From Streptomyces cinnabarinus (GTDB taxonomy: Bacteria > Actinomycetota > Actinomycetes > Streptomycetales > Streptomycetaceae), in assembly GCF_027270315.1 (NCBI RefSeq), contig NZ_CP114413.1:3472001-3536000 (forward strand): a stretch of 64,000 nucleotides of DNA. Reading direction: 5' to 3'. The notes under the pieces were generated by a model that had not been told where the DNA came from, made no database searches, and was given only the letters and a program-made list of their open reading frames with translations. How positions within the stretch are numbered: position 1 is the first letter of the stretch; every line of letters starts with the position of its first letter. The translations under genes and the position numbers were made by a program. Of the stretch, positions 42,516 to 51,340 are shown one piece after another.

Positions 42516-43562
42516 ATGCCCAACGCCAGAGCCACCCACCTCACCCGCCGTGGCATCCTCGCCGCGGGCGGCGCCCTCGGCCTCGGTGCCGTGCTCGCAG
42601 CCTGTGGCGACGACGACGCGAAAAGCGGTGGCTCCGACAAGGGGACGGCCGCCGCGAAGTCCGGCCCGTGGACGTTCAAGGACGACCGCGACAAGACCGT
42701 GAAGCTCGACAGGATACCGGCGAACATCGTCGCGTTCACCGGTGTCGCCGCCGCGCTGTACGACTACGGCATCGAGGTCAAGGGCGTCTTCGGCCCGACC
42801 AAGACGACCGACGGCAAGGCCGACGTCCAGGCCGGCGACATGGACATCAGCAAGGTCACCATCCTCGGCAACGTGTGGGACCAGTTCAACGTCGAGAAGT
42901 ACGCCGCCCTCGCGCCCGAAGTCCTCCTCACCACGACCTTCGACAACGTCGGCACCCTCTGGTACGTCCCCGAGGCGTCCAAGGACAAGATCGCCAAGCT
43001 CGCCCCGAGCGCCGCGATCTCCGTGTTCGACCGTCAGCTGACCGAACCGCTCCAGCGCATGTGGGAACTGGCCGAGTCGCTCGGCGCCGACATGAAGGCC
43101 GACAAGGTCGTCCAGGCCAAGAAGAAGTTCGAGGAGGCCGCGGCCCGGCTGCGCGCCGCGACCAAGGCGAACCCCGACATCAAGGTGCTGGCCGGTTCCG
43201 CCAGCGCCGAGCTGTTCTACGTCTCGGGCTCCAACCTCTCCATCGACCTGGAGTACTTCAAGTCCCTCGGCGTGAACTTCGTCGAGCCCCCGGAGAAGGC
43301 CAAGAAGGCCACCGGCGGCTGGTTCGAGAGCCTGAGCTGGGAGAACGTCGACAAGTACCCGGCGGACGTCATCATCATGGACGACCGCTCGTCGACGATC
43401 CAGCCGGCGGACATCACCGAGGCGACGTGGAAGAAGCTGCCTGCCGTCAAGGCGGGGCAGGTCATCGCCCGTTCGCCCGAGCCGATCCTGTCGTACGACA
43501 AGTGCACGCCGCTTCTCGAGAACCTCGCCGAGGCGATCGAGAACGCGAAGAAGGTCGCCTGA
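42516..43562 (+). CDS. desE: Ferrioxamine-binding lipoprotein of the ABC importer
   Basis: Siderophore-binding lipoprotein of 348 residues (class III substrate-binding protein). After the basic start (HLTRRGILAAGG) the lipobox VLAAC gives lipidated C30. The two lobes are joined by a long helix, as in FhuD/BtuF-type binders (VVQAKKKFEEAAARLRAATK). Its place directly ahead of desF and desABCD, with an iron box in front, identifies it as the DesE ferrioxamine receptor rather than CdtB. It would deliver ferrioxamine E/B to an ABC permease encoded elsewhere. The ATG at 42516 was chosen to begin the signal peptide; the upstream ribosome site is weak (GAAAG). Confidence 0.93.
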   Translation: MPNARATHLTRRGILAAGGALGLGAVLAACGDDDAKSGGSDKGTAAAKSGPWTFKDDRDKTVKLDRIPANIVAFTGVAAALYDYGIEVKGVFGPTKTTDGKADVQAGDMDISKVTILGNVWDQFNVEKYAALAPEVLLTTTFDNVGTLWYVPEASKDKIAKLAPSAAISVFDRQLTEPLQRMWELAESLGADMKADKVVQAKKKFEEAAARLRAATKANPDIKVLAGSASAELFYVSGSNLSIDLEYFKSLGVNFVEPPEKAKKATGGWFESLSWENVDKYPADVIIMDDRSSTIQPADITEATWKKLPAVKAGQVIARSPEPILSYDKCTPLLENLAEAIENAKKVA

Positions 43563-43599
43563 CCGAGCTCCCCCACCCCCCTCTCAGGAGCAACCCGAG

Positions 43600-44436
43600 A
43601 TGACCACGGCCGTTGCCGTCGATTTCCGTTTCTTCTCTCTTCAGGTGGTACGGACTCGGCGGCTCGGCCCGTCCCTGGTCCGGGTCACCTTCGGCGGGGA
43701 AGAGCTGCGCGACTTCCACTCCGACGGGTGCGATCAGTCGCTGTCGCTCTTCCTGCCGCAGCCGGGGCAGGACGCGCCCGCCGTTCCCGTCGAGCTCGGG
43801 GACGGGTGGTGGCAGGGATGGCGTGAACTGCCGGACGACGTACGGGCGGTGATGCGGTCGTACACGCTGCGGTCGCTGCGGCGGGATCCGGACGAGATCG
43901 ACATCGACTTCGTGCTGCACGAGCCCGCCGGGCCCGCCTCCCGGTGGGCCTCGCGTGCGTCCGCCGGGGACCGGGTACTGCTCATCGGGCCCGCCGTCGC
44001 GGACAACCGGGCCATCCGGTTCCGCCCGCCCGCGGACACCGATCTCATGGTGATCTGGGGCGACGAGACCGCCGTACCGGCCGTCTCCGCCATCGTGGAG
44101 TCGCTGCCGGCGGGCACTCGGGCCCGGGTCTGGCTGGAGGTGCACCACGCCGGTGACATCCAGGACCTGAGCACCGGGGCGGACGCCGAGATCAACTGGC
44201 TGGTCCAGGAGGGCCAGGGCGCCGAGGGGTCCCCCATGGCCCTCGACGCCCTGCGCGAGGCCCGACTCCCCGCCGCGCAGGCCCCGTACGTCTGGATCGC
44301 GGGCGAGTCGGGGTGCGTGAAGGCGCTGCGCCGGCATTTCGTGGGCGAGCGCGGGATCGACCGGCGCCGGGTCACCTTCGTCGGCTACTGGCGGCGCGGG
44401 CTGACCGAGGAGCAGTTGCGCGAGCGCGGCGAGTGA
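43600..44436 (+). CDS. desF: Siderophore-interacting flavoprotein (ferric-siderophore reductase)
   Basis: FAD-dependent siderophore-interacting protein (ViuB/SIP family) of 278 residues, thought to release iron from imported ferrioxamine by reduction in the cytoplasm. The FAD-binding motif RSYTLRSL (R-x-Y-T-x-R) is near residue 87. The NAD(P)H-like domain contains VIWGDETAVPAV and the C-terminal IAGESGCVKALRRHFV and FVGYWRRG blocks typical of SIPs. It follows desE by 37 bp with AGGAG before the ATG and is probably cotranscribed under the upstream iron box. A second iron box separates it from desA. Confidence 0.92.
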   Translation: MTTAVAVDFRFFSLQVVRTRRLGPSLVRVTFGGEELRDFHSDGCDQSLSLFLPQPGQDAPAVPVELGDGWWQGWRELPDDVRAVMRSYTLRSLRRDPDEIDIDFVLHEPAGPASRWASRASAGDRVLLIGPAVADNRAIRFRPPADTDLMVIWGDETAVPAVSAIVESLPAGTRARVWLEVHHAGDIQDLSTGADAEINWLVQEGQGAEGSPMALDALREARLPAAQAPYVWIAGESGCVKALRRHFVGERGIDRRRVTFVGYWRRGLTEEQLRERGE

Positions 44437-44499
44437 TGCGCCGGAAGTGACCACCGTCACGGGTGGGGCTGGGTTTCCTATGCGTGACGGATGGCCAGA

Positions 44500-44518
44500 T
44501 TAGGTTAGGCTTACCTAA
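44500..44518. promoter_or_regulatory. Iron box upstream of desA
   Basis: TTAGGTTAGGCTTACCTAA is the canonical 19-bp DmdR/IdeR operator, about 75 bp before desA. It should repress desABCD when iron is plentiful. Confidence 0.95.
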
Positions 44519-44592
44519 GTTGATCGACTCCGTTCGCTCTCCCCACTCCGCATCGCCTTCGTCCCGCACGGACTTCCCTCGGAGGACCCCCC

Positions 44593-46035
44593 ATGCGCTC
44601 GCACCTGCTCAATGACACGACCGCGGAGCAGTACCGCCGCTCCGTGACCGAAGGAATCGAGCGGGTGGCCGGCAAACTCGCCACCACCGACCGGCCGTTC
44701 ACCGGTGTCACCGTCGACGCCCTCGCCCCCACCATCGACGCGATCGACCTCGACCAGCCGCTGTACGACACCGCGGCCGTGCTCGACGAGCTGGAGGACG
44801 TCTACCTCCGGGACGCGATCTACTTCCACCACCCGCGCTACCTCGCCCACCTCAACTGCCCGGTCGTCATACCGGCGGTGCTCGGCGAGGCGATCCTCTC
44901 CGCCGTCAACTCCTCCCTCGACACCTGGGACCAGTCGGCCGGCGGCACCCTGATCGAGCGCAAACTCATCGACTGGACGACCGCCCGGATCGGCCTCGGC
45001 CCCGCCGCCGACGGCGTGTTCACCTCCGGCGGCACCCAGTCCAACCTCCAGGCGCTGCTGCTCGCCCGCGAGGAGGCCAAGACCGACTCCTTCGCCAAAC
45101 TGCGCATCTTCGCCTCCGAGGTCAGCCACTTCAGCGTGAAGAAATCGGCCAAACTCCTCGGTCTCAGCGCCGATTCGGTGGTCTCCATCCCCGTCGACCA
45201 CGACAAGCGGATGCAGACCGTCGCGCTCGCCCGTGAGCTGGAGCGCTGCGCCAAGGACGGTCTCGTCCCCATGGCCGTGGTCGCCACCGCCGGCACCACC
45301 GACTTCGGCTCCATCGACCCGCTGCCCGAGATCGCCGAGCTGTGCGCGCAGTACGACACCTGGATGCATGTGGACGCCGCCTACGGCTGCGGTCTGCTCG
45401 CCTCGGTGAAGTTCCGGGACCGGATCGACGGCATCGAGCGCGCCGACTCGGTCACCGTCGACTACCACAAGTCCTTCTTCCAGCCGGTGAGTTCCTCCGC
45501 AGTGCTGGTCAGGGACGCGGCCACGCTGCGCCACGCCACCTACCACGCGGAGTACCTCAACCCGCGCCGGATGGTGCAGGAACGTATCCCCAACCAGGTC
45601 GACAAGTCCCTCCAGACCACCCGCCGCTTCGACGCGCTGAAGCTGTGGATGACCCTGCGGGTGATGGGCGCCGACGGCATCGGGCAGCTCTTCGACGAGG
45701 TCGTCGAACTGGCCGCCGAGGGCTGGAAGGTGCTCGCCGCGGACCCGCGCTACGACGTCGTGGTCGAGCCGAGCCTGTCCACCCTCGTCTTCCGCTACAT
45801 CCCGGCCGCGGTGACCGACCCCGCCGAGATCGACCGCGCCAACCTCTACGCCCGCAAGGCCCTGTTCGCCTCCGGTGACGCCGTCGTCGCGGGCACCAAG
45901 GTCGGCGGCCGCCACTACCTGAAGTTCACCCTGCTCAACCCCGAGACCACGACGGCCGACATCACCGCCGTCCTCGACCTGATCGCCGGCCACGCCGAGC
46001 AGTACCTGGGAGAGTCCCTTGACCGCGCTTCCTGA
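44593..46035 (+). CDS. desA: Lysine decarboxylase for desferrioxamine synthesis
   Basis: PLP group II decarboxylase of 480 residues that converts lysine to cadaverine, the first step of desferrioxamine synthesis. The PLP lysine is K293 in VDYHKSFFQP. Other family blocks are GVFTSGGTQSNLQALLLARE and the cofactor-binding MHVDAAYGCG. The protein starts MRSHLLNDTTAEQYRRSV, as in Streptomyces DesA. It heads desABCD downstream of a canonical iron box. Its 3' end overlaps desB by 17 bp, coupling the two. GGAGG lies ahead of the ATG at normal spacing. Confidence 0.97.
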   Translation: MRSHLLNDTTAEQYRRSVTEGIERVAGKLATTDRPFTGVTVDALAPTIDAIDLDQPLYDTAAVLDELEDVYLRDAIYFHHPRYLAHLNCPVVIPAVLGEAILSAVNSSLDTWDQSAGGTLIERKLIDWTTARIGLGPAADGVFTSGGTQSNLQALLLAREEAKTDSFAKLRIFASEVSHFSVKKSAKLLGLSADSVVSIPVDHDKRMQTVALARELERCAKDGLVPMAVVATAGTTDFGSIDPLPEIAELCAQYDTWMHVDAAYGCGLLASVKFRDRIDGIERADSVTVDYHKSFFQPVSSSAVLVRDAATLRHATYHAEYLNPRRMVQERIPNQVDKSLQTTRRFDALKLWMTLRVMGADGIGQLFDEVVELAAEGWKVLAADPRYDVVVEPSLSTLVFRYIPAAVTDPAEIDRANLYARKALFASGDAVVAGTKVGGRHYLKFTLLNPETTTADITAVLDLIAGHAEQYLGESLDRAS

Positions 46036-47311
46036 AGCCACCGAGTCCACGACCAAGACCTACGACTTCGTCGGCATCGGGCTCGGCCCCTTCAACCTCG
46101 GCCTCGCCTGCCTCACCGAGCCCATCGTCGAACTCGAGGGTGTCTTCCTGGAGTCGAAGCCCGACTTCGAGTGGCACGCCGGCATGTTCCTGGAGGGCGC
46201 CCACCTCCAGACGCCGTTCATGTCGGACCTGGTCACCCTCGCCGACCCGACCTCGCCGTACTCCTTCCTCAACTACCTGAAGGAGAAGGGCCGGCTGTAC
46301 TCGTTCTACATCCGCGAGAACTTCTACCCGCTGCGGGTGGAGTACGACGACTACTGCCGATGGGCCGCGAACCAGCTGCGCAGCGTCCGGTTCCGTACGA
46401 CGGTCACCGAGGTGACCTTCGACGAGGACGCCGAGGTGTACGTCGTACGGACCGAGGCCGGTGAGGTCTTCCGCGCCCGGCACCTGGTGCTGGGCACCGG
46501 CACCTCCCCGCACTACCCGGCGGCCGTCGAGGGCCTCGGCGGCGACTTCATCCACAACTCCCGCTATGTGCAGCACAAGGCGGAGCTCCAGAAGAAGGAG
46601 TCCATCACGATCGTCGGCTCCGGCCAGTCCGCCGCCGAGATCTACTACGACCTCCTCGCCGAGATCGACGTCCACGGCTACCGGCTGAACTGGGTGACCC
46701 GCTCCCCGCGCTTCTTCCCGCTGGAGTACACCAAGCTCACGCTGGAGATGACCTCGCCGGAGTACATCGACTACTTCCGCGCGCTGCCGGAGGCGACCCG
46801 CTACCGGCTCACCGCCGCGCAGAAGGGCCTGTTCAAGGGCATCGACGGCGATCTCATCAACGAGATCTTCGATCTGCTGTACCAGAAGAACCTCGGCGGC
46901 CCGGTGCCCACCCGCCTGCTCACCAACTCCGCCCTGAACGGCGCGCGGTACGAGAACGGGACGTACACGCTCTCCTTCCGCCAGGAGGAGCAGGAGAAGG
47001 ACTACGAGATCGAGTCGCAGGGTCTGGTGCTCGCCACCGGATACGCCTACGCCGAGCCGGAGTTCCTCGCGCCCGTGCGCGACCGTCTGGTCCGTGACGC
47101 GCACGGCAGCTTCGACGTCGCCCGCAACTACGCGATCGATGTGACGGGCCGGGGCGTGTTCCTCCAGAACGCCGGTGTGCACACCCACAGCGTCACCAGC
47201 CCCGACCTGGGCATGGGCCCCTACCGCAACAGCTACATCATCCGCGAGCTGCTCGGCAGCGAGTACTACCCGGTCGAGAAGACCATCGCGTTCCAGGAGT
47301 TTGCCGTATGA
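46019..47311 (+). CDS. desB: Cadaverine N-hydroxylase
   Basis: FAD/NADPH-dependent N-monooxygenase of the lysine/ornithine hydroxylase class, 430 residues, making N-hydroxycadaverine. The FAD site is FVGIGLGPFNLGLACL (residues ~16-31), the substrate/NADPH region has TIVGSGQSAAEIYYDL (~198), and the C-terminal LATGYAYAEPEFL motif is present. The start is a TTG at 46019 with GGGAGAG upstream, inside the end of desA. The stop overlaps desC by 4 bp. No hydroxamate is made without it, so it commits cadaverine to siderophore. Confidence 0.96.
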   Translation: MTALPEATESTTKTYDFVGIGLGPFNLGLACLTEPIVELEGVFLESKPDFEWHAGMFLEGAHLQTPFMSDLVTLADPTSPYSFLNYLKEKGRLYSFYIRENFYPLRVEYDDYCRWAANQLRSVRFRTTVTEVTFDEDAEVYVVRTEAGEVFRARHLVLGTGTSPHYPAAVEGLGGDFIHNSRYVQHKAELQKKESITIVGSGQSAAEIYYDLLAEIDVHGYRLNWVTRSPRFFPLEYTKLTLEMTSPEYIDYFRALPEATRYRLTAAQKGLFKGIDGDLINEIFDLLYQKNLGGPVPTRLLTNSALNGARYENGTYTLSFRQEEQEKDYEIESQGLVLATGYAYAEPEFLAPVRDRLVRDAHGSFDVARNYAIDVTGRGVFLQNAGVHTHSVTSPDLGMGPYRNSYIIRELLGSEYYPVEKTIAFQEFAV

Positions 47312-47859
47312 CCTTCACCTTCCGCCCGCTCGACCCCCTGAAGGACGCCGAGCTGCTGCACACCTGGGTCACCCACCCCAAGGCGGCCTTCTGGATGATG
47401 CAGGACGCCAGGTTGGAGGACGTCGAGCGCGCCTACATGGAGATCGCGGCCGACGAGCACCACCACGCGCTGCTGGGCCTCGACGAGCGCGGCGCGCCCG
47501 CCTTCCTGATGGAGAAGTACGACCCCGCGCACCGCGAACTGGTCGGCCTCTACGAGCCGCAGCCCGGCGACATCGGCATGCACTTCCTCACCCCGGCCAC
47601 CGACACACCCGTGCACGGCTTCACGCGCTCGGTCATCACCGCCGTCATGGCGCACCTCTTCGAGGACCCGGCCGTGCAGCGCGTGGTCGTCGAGCCGGAC
47701 GTCTCCAACAAGGCCGTGCACGCGCTGAACGAGGCGGTCGGGTTCGTCCCCGAGCGGGAGATCCGGAAGCCCGAGAAGATGGCGCTGCTGAGCTTCTGCA
47801 CCCGGGAGCACTTCTTCAAAATTCAACACAGCTTCGCCGCAAGGGCGGTGACCGCATGA
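47308..47859 (+). CDS. desC: N-hydroxycadaverine acyltransferase
   Basis: GNAT-fold acyltransferase of 183 residues (IucB/RimJ-like siderophore class) that transfers succinyl or acetyl from CoA to N-hydroxycadaverine. Motifs: HTWVTHPKAAFWMM at the start, YEPQPGDIGMHFLTP, and the CoA-binding C-terminal region VVVEPDVSNKAVHALNEAVG. It ends in HSFAARAVTA. It is coupled by ATGA overlaps to desB upstream and desD downstream, so all three enzymes should be made in proportion. The balance of succinyl, acetyl and other acyl donors determines which desferrioxamines appear. Confidence 0.95.
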   Translation: MTFTFRPLDPLKDAELLHTWVTHPKAAFWMMQDARLEDVERAYMEIAADEHHHALLGLDERGAPAFLMEKYDPAHRELVGLYEPQPGDIGMHFLTPATDTPVHGFTRSVITAVMAHLFEDPAVQRVVVEPDVSNKAVHALNEAVGFVPEREIRKPEKMALLSFCTREHFFKIQHSFAARAVTA

Positions 47860-49628
47860 GCCTCGCCGACTCCGTCGCCCACCTCTCCCCCGAGCGCTGG
47901 GAGCAGGCCAACCGCCTCCTCGTCCGCAAGGCGCTCGCCGAGTTCGCGCACGAGCGGCTGATCACGCCGGAGGCCACCGCCGACGGCCGCTTCGAGGTCC
48001 GCAGCGACGACGGTCTGACCCGCTACGGGTTCACCGCCGTCCGCCGCGCCCTCGACCACTGGCAGGTCGACGCCGACTCGATCACCCGTCAACGAGACGG
48101 CGTCGACCTCCCTCTGGCCGCGCTGGACTTCTTCATCGAGCTGAAGCAGTCCCTCGGCCTGAGCGACGCGATCCTGCCGGTCTACCTGGAGGAGGTCTCC
48201 TCCACCCTCTCCGGCACCTGCTACAAGCTCACCAAACCGCAGATGCCGGTGGCGGAGCTGGTCGGCTCGGACTTCCAGGCCATCGAGACCGGCATGACCG
48301 AGGGCCACCCCTGCTTCGTCGCCAACAACGGCCGGCTCGGCTTCGGCGTCCACGAGTACCTCTCGTACGCCCCCGAGACCGCGAGCCCCGTCCGGCTGGT
48401 CTGGCTGGCCGCGCACCGCTCGCGGGCCGCGTTCACGGCGGGCGTGGGCCTGGAGTACGAGTCCTTCGTCCGGGACGAGCTGGGCGAGGACACGGTCGAG
48501 CGCTTCCACGCCGTACTGCGGGAGCGGGACCTGAACCCCGCCGACTACCTCCTCATCCCGGTCCACCCCTGGCAGTGGTGGAACAAGCTGTCGGTCACCT
48601 TCGCGGCGGAGGTCGCGCGGGGCCATCTGGTGTGCCTGGGCGAGGGGGACGACGAGTACCTGGCCCAGCAGTCCATCCGGACCTTCTTCAACACCTCCAG
48701 CCCCGAGAAGCACTACGTGAAGACGGCCCTGTCCGTCCTCAACATGGGCTTCATGCGCGGGCTCTCGGCGGCATACATGGAGGCGACCCCGGCCATCAAC
48801 GACTGGCTCGCCCAGCTCATCGAGGGCGACCCGGTGCTGAAGGCGACGGGCCTCACGATCATCCGCGAGCGCGCGGCGGTCGGCTACCGGCACCTGGAGT
48901 ACGAGGCGGCGACGGACCGCTACTCGCCGTACCGCAAGATGCTGGCGGCGCTGTGGCGGGAGAGCCCGGTGGCGTCCCTGCGCGAGGGCGAGTCGCTGGC
49001 CACGATGGCCTCCCTCGTCCACGTCGACCACGAGGGCGCGTCCTTCGCGGGCGCGCTGATCGAGCGGTCGGGCCTGGCGCCGACGGAGTGGCTGCGCCGC
49101 TACCTCACGGCGTACTTCACCCCGCTCCTGCACAGCTTCTACGCCTACGACCTGGTGTTCATGCCGCACGGCGAGAACGTGATCCTGGTGCTGAAGGACG
49201 GCGTCGTCGAGCGCGCGATCTACAAGGACATCGCCGAGGAGATCGCGGTCATGGACCCGGACGCGGTACTGCCGCCGACGGTCGAACGCCTCCGCGTGGA
49301 CGTCCCCGAGGACACGAAGCTCCTGTCCCTCTTCACGGACGTCTTCGACTGCTTCTTCCGCTTCCTCGCGGCGAACCTCGCCACGGAGGGCATCCTCTCC
49401 GAGGACGACTTCTGGCGCACGGTCGCCGAGGTCACCCGTGCCTACCAGGCCGAACTGCCGGAACTGGCCGACAAGTTCCGCCAGTACGACATGTTCGCCC
49501 CCGAGTTCGCCCTGTCCTGCCTCAACCGCCTCCAACTCCGCAACAACCAGCAGATGGTGGACCTGACGGACCCGGCGGGGGCACTGCAACTGATCGGGAC
49601 GCTGAAGAACCCGATAGCGGGGCTGTAG
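47856..49628 (+). CDS. desD: Desferrioxamine synthetase (NIS family)
   Basis: NRPS-independent siderophore synthetase (IucA/IucC type C) of 590 residues that joins and cyclises N-hydroxy-N-succinylcadaverine units with ATP. The adenylation site blocks are visible: GMTEGHPCFVANNGRLGFG (~145-163), VHPWQWWNKL, QQSIRTFFNTSS and a C-terminal LVFMPHGENVILVLKDG. The start at 47856 overlaps the desC stop and follows GGGCGGTG. The much longer upstream frame is only an out-of-frame reading of desB and desC. It is the last gene of the operon and is followed by a strong hairpin. Confidence 0.97.
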   Translation: MSLADSVAHLSPERWEQANRLLVRKALAEFAHERLITPEATADGRFEVRSDDGLTRYGFTAVRRALDHWQVDADSITRQRDGVDLPLAALDFFIELKQSLGLSDAILPVYLEEVSSTLSGTCYKLTKPQMPVAELVGSDFQAIETGMTEGHPCFVANNGRLGFGVHEYLSYAPETASPVRLVWLAAHRSRAAFTAGVGLEYESFVRDELGEDTVERFHAVLRERDLNPADYLLIPVHPWQWWNKLSVTFAAEVARGHLVCLGEGDDEYLAQQSIRTFFNTSSPEKHYVKTALSVLNMGFMRGLSAAYMEATPAINDWLAQLIEGDPVLKATGLTIIRERAAVGYRHLEYEAATDRYSPYRKMLAALWRESPVASLREGESLATMASLVHVDHEGASFAGALIERSGLAPTEWLRRYLTAYFTPLLHSFYAYDLVFMPHGENVILVLKDGVVERAIYKDIAEEIAVMDPDAVLPPTVERLRVDVPEDTKLLSLFTDVFDCFFRFLAANLATEGILSEDDFWRTVAEVTRAYQAELPELADKFRQYDMFAPEFALSCLNRLQLRNNQQMVDLTDPAGALQLIGTLKNPIAGL

Positions 49629-49643
49629 CCCCAACAGACCGAT

Positions 49644-49676
49644 GGGCGCCCCGGAGTACGGTCCTCCGGGGCGCCC
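49644..49676. terminator. Bidirectional terminator after desD
   Basis: Perfect 13-bp stem GGGCGCCCCGGAG (49644-49656) with 49664-49676 and a 7-nt loop, in the 57-bp gap between desD and the convergent hexosaminidase gene. Confidence 0.85.
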
Positions 49677-49685
49677 GTCAATGTT

Positions 49686-51191
49686 TCAGGCCGCCGGCCA
49701 GGGAACCTGTGGCGATCGATAGAACCCGATTCCCATCGCCTCCCAGCGAGGCCCTTGCGCGGCGAGCCGCACCTTGTAGCCGTCCCAGTCATGCGTGGCC
49801 GCCGGTGACCACCCCGACTCGGCCACCCCCGCGACCCTCGGGAACGCCATGAACTCGATGTCGGCGGAAGTCTTCAGCGTCTCACTCCACAACGGCGCCT
49901 CGACCCCCCGCACAGCCGCCGCGGGCACCCCGGCCAGATAGTTCCCGGGATCCCAGTCATAGGCCCGCCGGACCTCGACGTACCCCGCCCACGACAACCC
50001 CAGCGGCGTGCTCGCGTCGTACTTCATATCGAGGTAGATCCGATCCGCGGGCGAGAGGATCAGCCCGGTCCCGTTTCGAGCCGCCGCAGCGACCTCCGCC
50101 TTCTCCTCCGCACTGGTGCCATCGAGCCCCCAGTACTGCGCAAGCGCCCCCTTGGCCGGCCCAGCCCCCGTGAGCTGGTGCCAACCGATCACCGTCTTCC
50201 CGTACTTGGCGACCACGGGCTGTACCCGGTCTATGAACTTCACATAGTCCGCGTGCGGAGTGGAGTGCGCCTCGTCCCCGCCGATGTGCAGATACCGCCC
50301 CGGCGTCAGCGCGGCCAGCTCCCGGATCACGTCGTCCACGAAGTCGTACGTGACGTGCTTCGGCACGCACAGCGAGCTGAAGCCGACCTCCGTGCCGGTG
50401 TACAGCGGCGGCGCCACCCCGTCGCAGTTCAGCTCGGCGTACGAGGCGAGCGCCGCGTTGGTGTGGCCCGGCATGTCGATCTCGGGCACGACCTCCAGGT
50501 GCCGGGAGGCGGCGTAGCGGACGATCTCCCGGTAGTCGTCCTTGGTGTAGTAGCCGCCGGGTCCGCCGCCGACCTCGGTCGAGCCGCCGTAGGTGGCCAG
50601 GCGCGGCCAGGAGTCGACGGCGATGCGCCAGCCCTGGTCGTCACTGAGATGCAGATGCAGCTTGTTGAACTTGTACAGCGCCAACTGGTCGATGTACCGC
50701 TTCACTTCGTCCACGTCGAAGAAGTGCCGGGAGACATCGAGCATCGCGCCGCGCCAGCCGTAGCGCGGGCTGTCCTTGACCGTGCCGCCCGCGACCAGCC
50801 AGGGGCCGGGCTGCACGGAGTCCTTCTCCACGGCCGCGGGAAGGAGCTGGCGCAGGGTCTGGACGCCGTGGAAGAGGCCCGCGGGTTTGGCAGCCGTGAT
50901 GGTGACGCCCCGCGCGCCGCTGTCGAGGCGGTAGCCCTCGGCGCCGTAGGGGCCCTTCGCGAGCTTCAGCCGGATGCCGTCGCCGTGGGTGCTGACGGGC
51001 AGCCGGTAGCCGGTCGAGGGCCGCAGGATGTCCGCGAGGTACTGCCCGATCCGCCCGGCCGCACGCGAGCCGTCGACGCGGATTCGGGTGCCGTCGGTGA
51101 TGCGGTACGGGGATCCGCCCGGTGTGACGGAGGACGGGGCGGGGACCACCCGGTCGAGCGGGATCGCGGCCGGCCCGGTGCCCGCGGGCAC
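49686..51191 (-). CDS. GH20 beta-N-acetylhexosaminidase (chitobiase), signal peptide out of frame
   Basis: Glycoside hydrolase family 20 exo-hexosaminidase of 501 residues in this frame, expected to release GlcNAc from chitobiose. Motifs: KFNKLHLHLSDDQGWRI, EVVPEIDMPGHTNAAL, and the catalytic Asp-Glu pair in HIGGDEAHST. Relatives are secreted, but the only in-frame start is GTG 51191, which gives a protein without signal peptide. A perfectly good signal peptide is encoded just upstream in another frame (51270 to about 51210), so a single-base change separates export signal and enzyme. The protein may be unmade, cytoplasmic, or restored by sequencing correction. A DasR-like site lies upstream, fitting chitin control. 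It is convergent with desD. Confidence 0.85.
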   Translation of the reverse strand: MPAGTGPAAIPLDRVVPAPSSVTPGGSPYRITDGTRIRVDGSRAAGRIGQYLADILRPSTGYRLPVSTHGDGIRLKLAKGPYGAEGYRLDSGARGVTITAAKPAGLFHGVQTLRQLLPAAVEKDSVQPGPWLVAGGTVKDSPRYGWRGAMLDVSRHFFDVDEVKRYIDQLALYKFNKLHLHLSDDQGWRIAVDSWPRLATYGGSTEVGGGPGGYYTKDDYREIVRYAASRHLEVVPEIDMPGHTNAALASYAELNCDGVAPPLYTGTEVGFSSLCVPKHVTYDFVDDVIRELAALTPGRYLHIGGDEAHSTPHADYVKFIDRVQPVVAKYGKTVIGWHQLTGAGPAKGALAQYWGLDGTSAEEKAEVAAAARNGTGLILSPADRIYLDMKYDASTPLGLSWAGYVEVRRAYDWDPGNYLAGVPAAAVRGVEAPLWSETLKTSADIEFMAFPRVAGVAESGWSPAATHDWDGYKVRLAAQGPRWEAMGIGFYRSPQVPWPAA

Positions 51192-51209
51192 CGCGCCGGT
51201 GGTGGAGAC

Positions 51210-51270
51210 GCCGGCCGCCGATGAGCAGCAGCGAACCGAGAAGGCGAAGCGTTCTGTGGCGCTGTCTCAC
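51210..51270 (-). other. Frameshifted signal-peptide segment of the GH20 gene
   Basis: A GTG at 51270, with GAAGGGA 6-7 bases before it, begins VRQRHRTLRLLGSLLLIGG, a typical export signal. The frame then leaves the hexosaminidase frame: mature residues GVSTTGAVPAGTGP are read one frame off. Removing one base in the GGCGGCCGG stretch near 51208-51216 would join them. In the mature frame, a TGA coincides with the signal start and no start codon precedes GTG 51191. Confidence 0.8.
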
Positions 51271-51294
51271 ATTCGGTCCCTTCGGTGAGCTCCG

Positions 51295-51322
51295 ATAGGT
51301 ACAGACCACTGTCTCGCGAGAC
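51295..51322. promoter_or_regulatory. DasR-like dre site and palindrome before the GH20 gene
   Basis: On the minus strand, 51310-51295 reads AGTGGTCTGTACCTAT, matching the DasR consensus A-S-TGGTCTAGACCA-S-T at 12 of 16 positions, 25 bp before the signal-peptide start. Next to it GTCTCGCGAGAC (51311-51322) is a perfect palindrome. Control by DasR is known for chitin-degradation genes; here it is inferred. Confidence 0.55.
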
Positions 51323-51340
51323 GGTGGAACAATCACCCCC

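Noticed and set aside
47175..49628. 817-codon version of desD
   Set aside because: The first 227 codons are an out-of-frame reading of desB and desC; the true start overlaps the desC stop.
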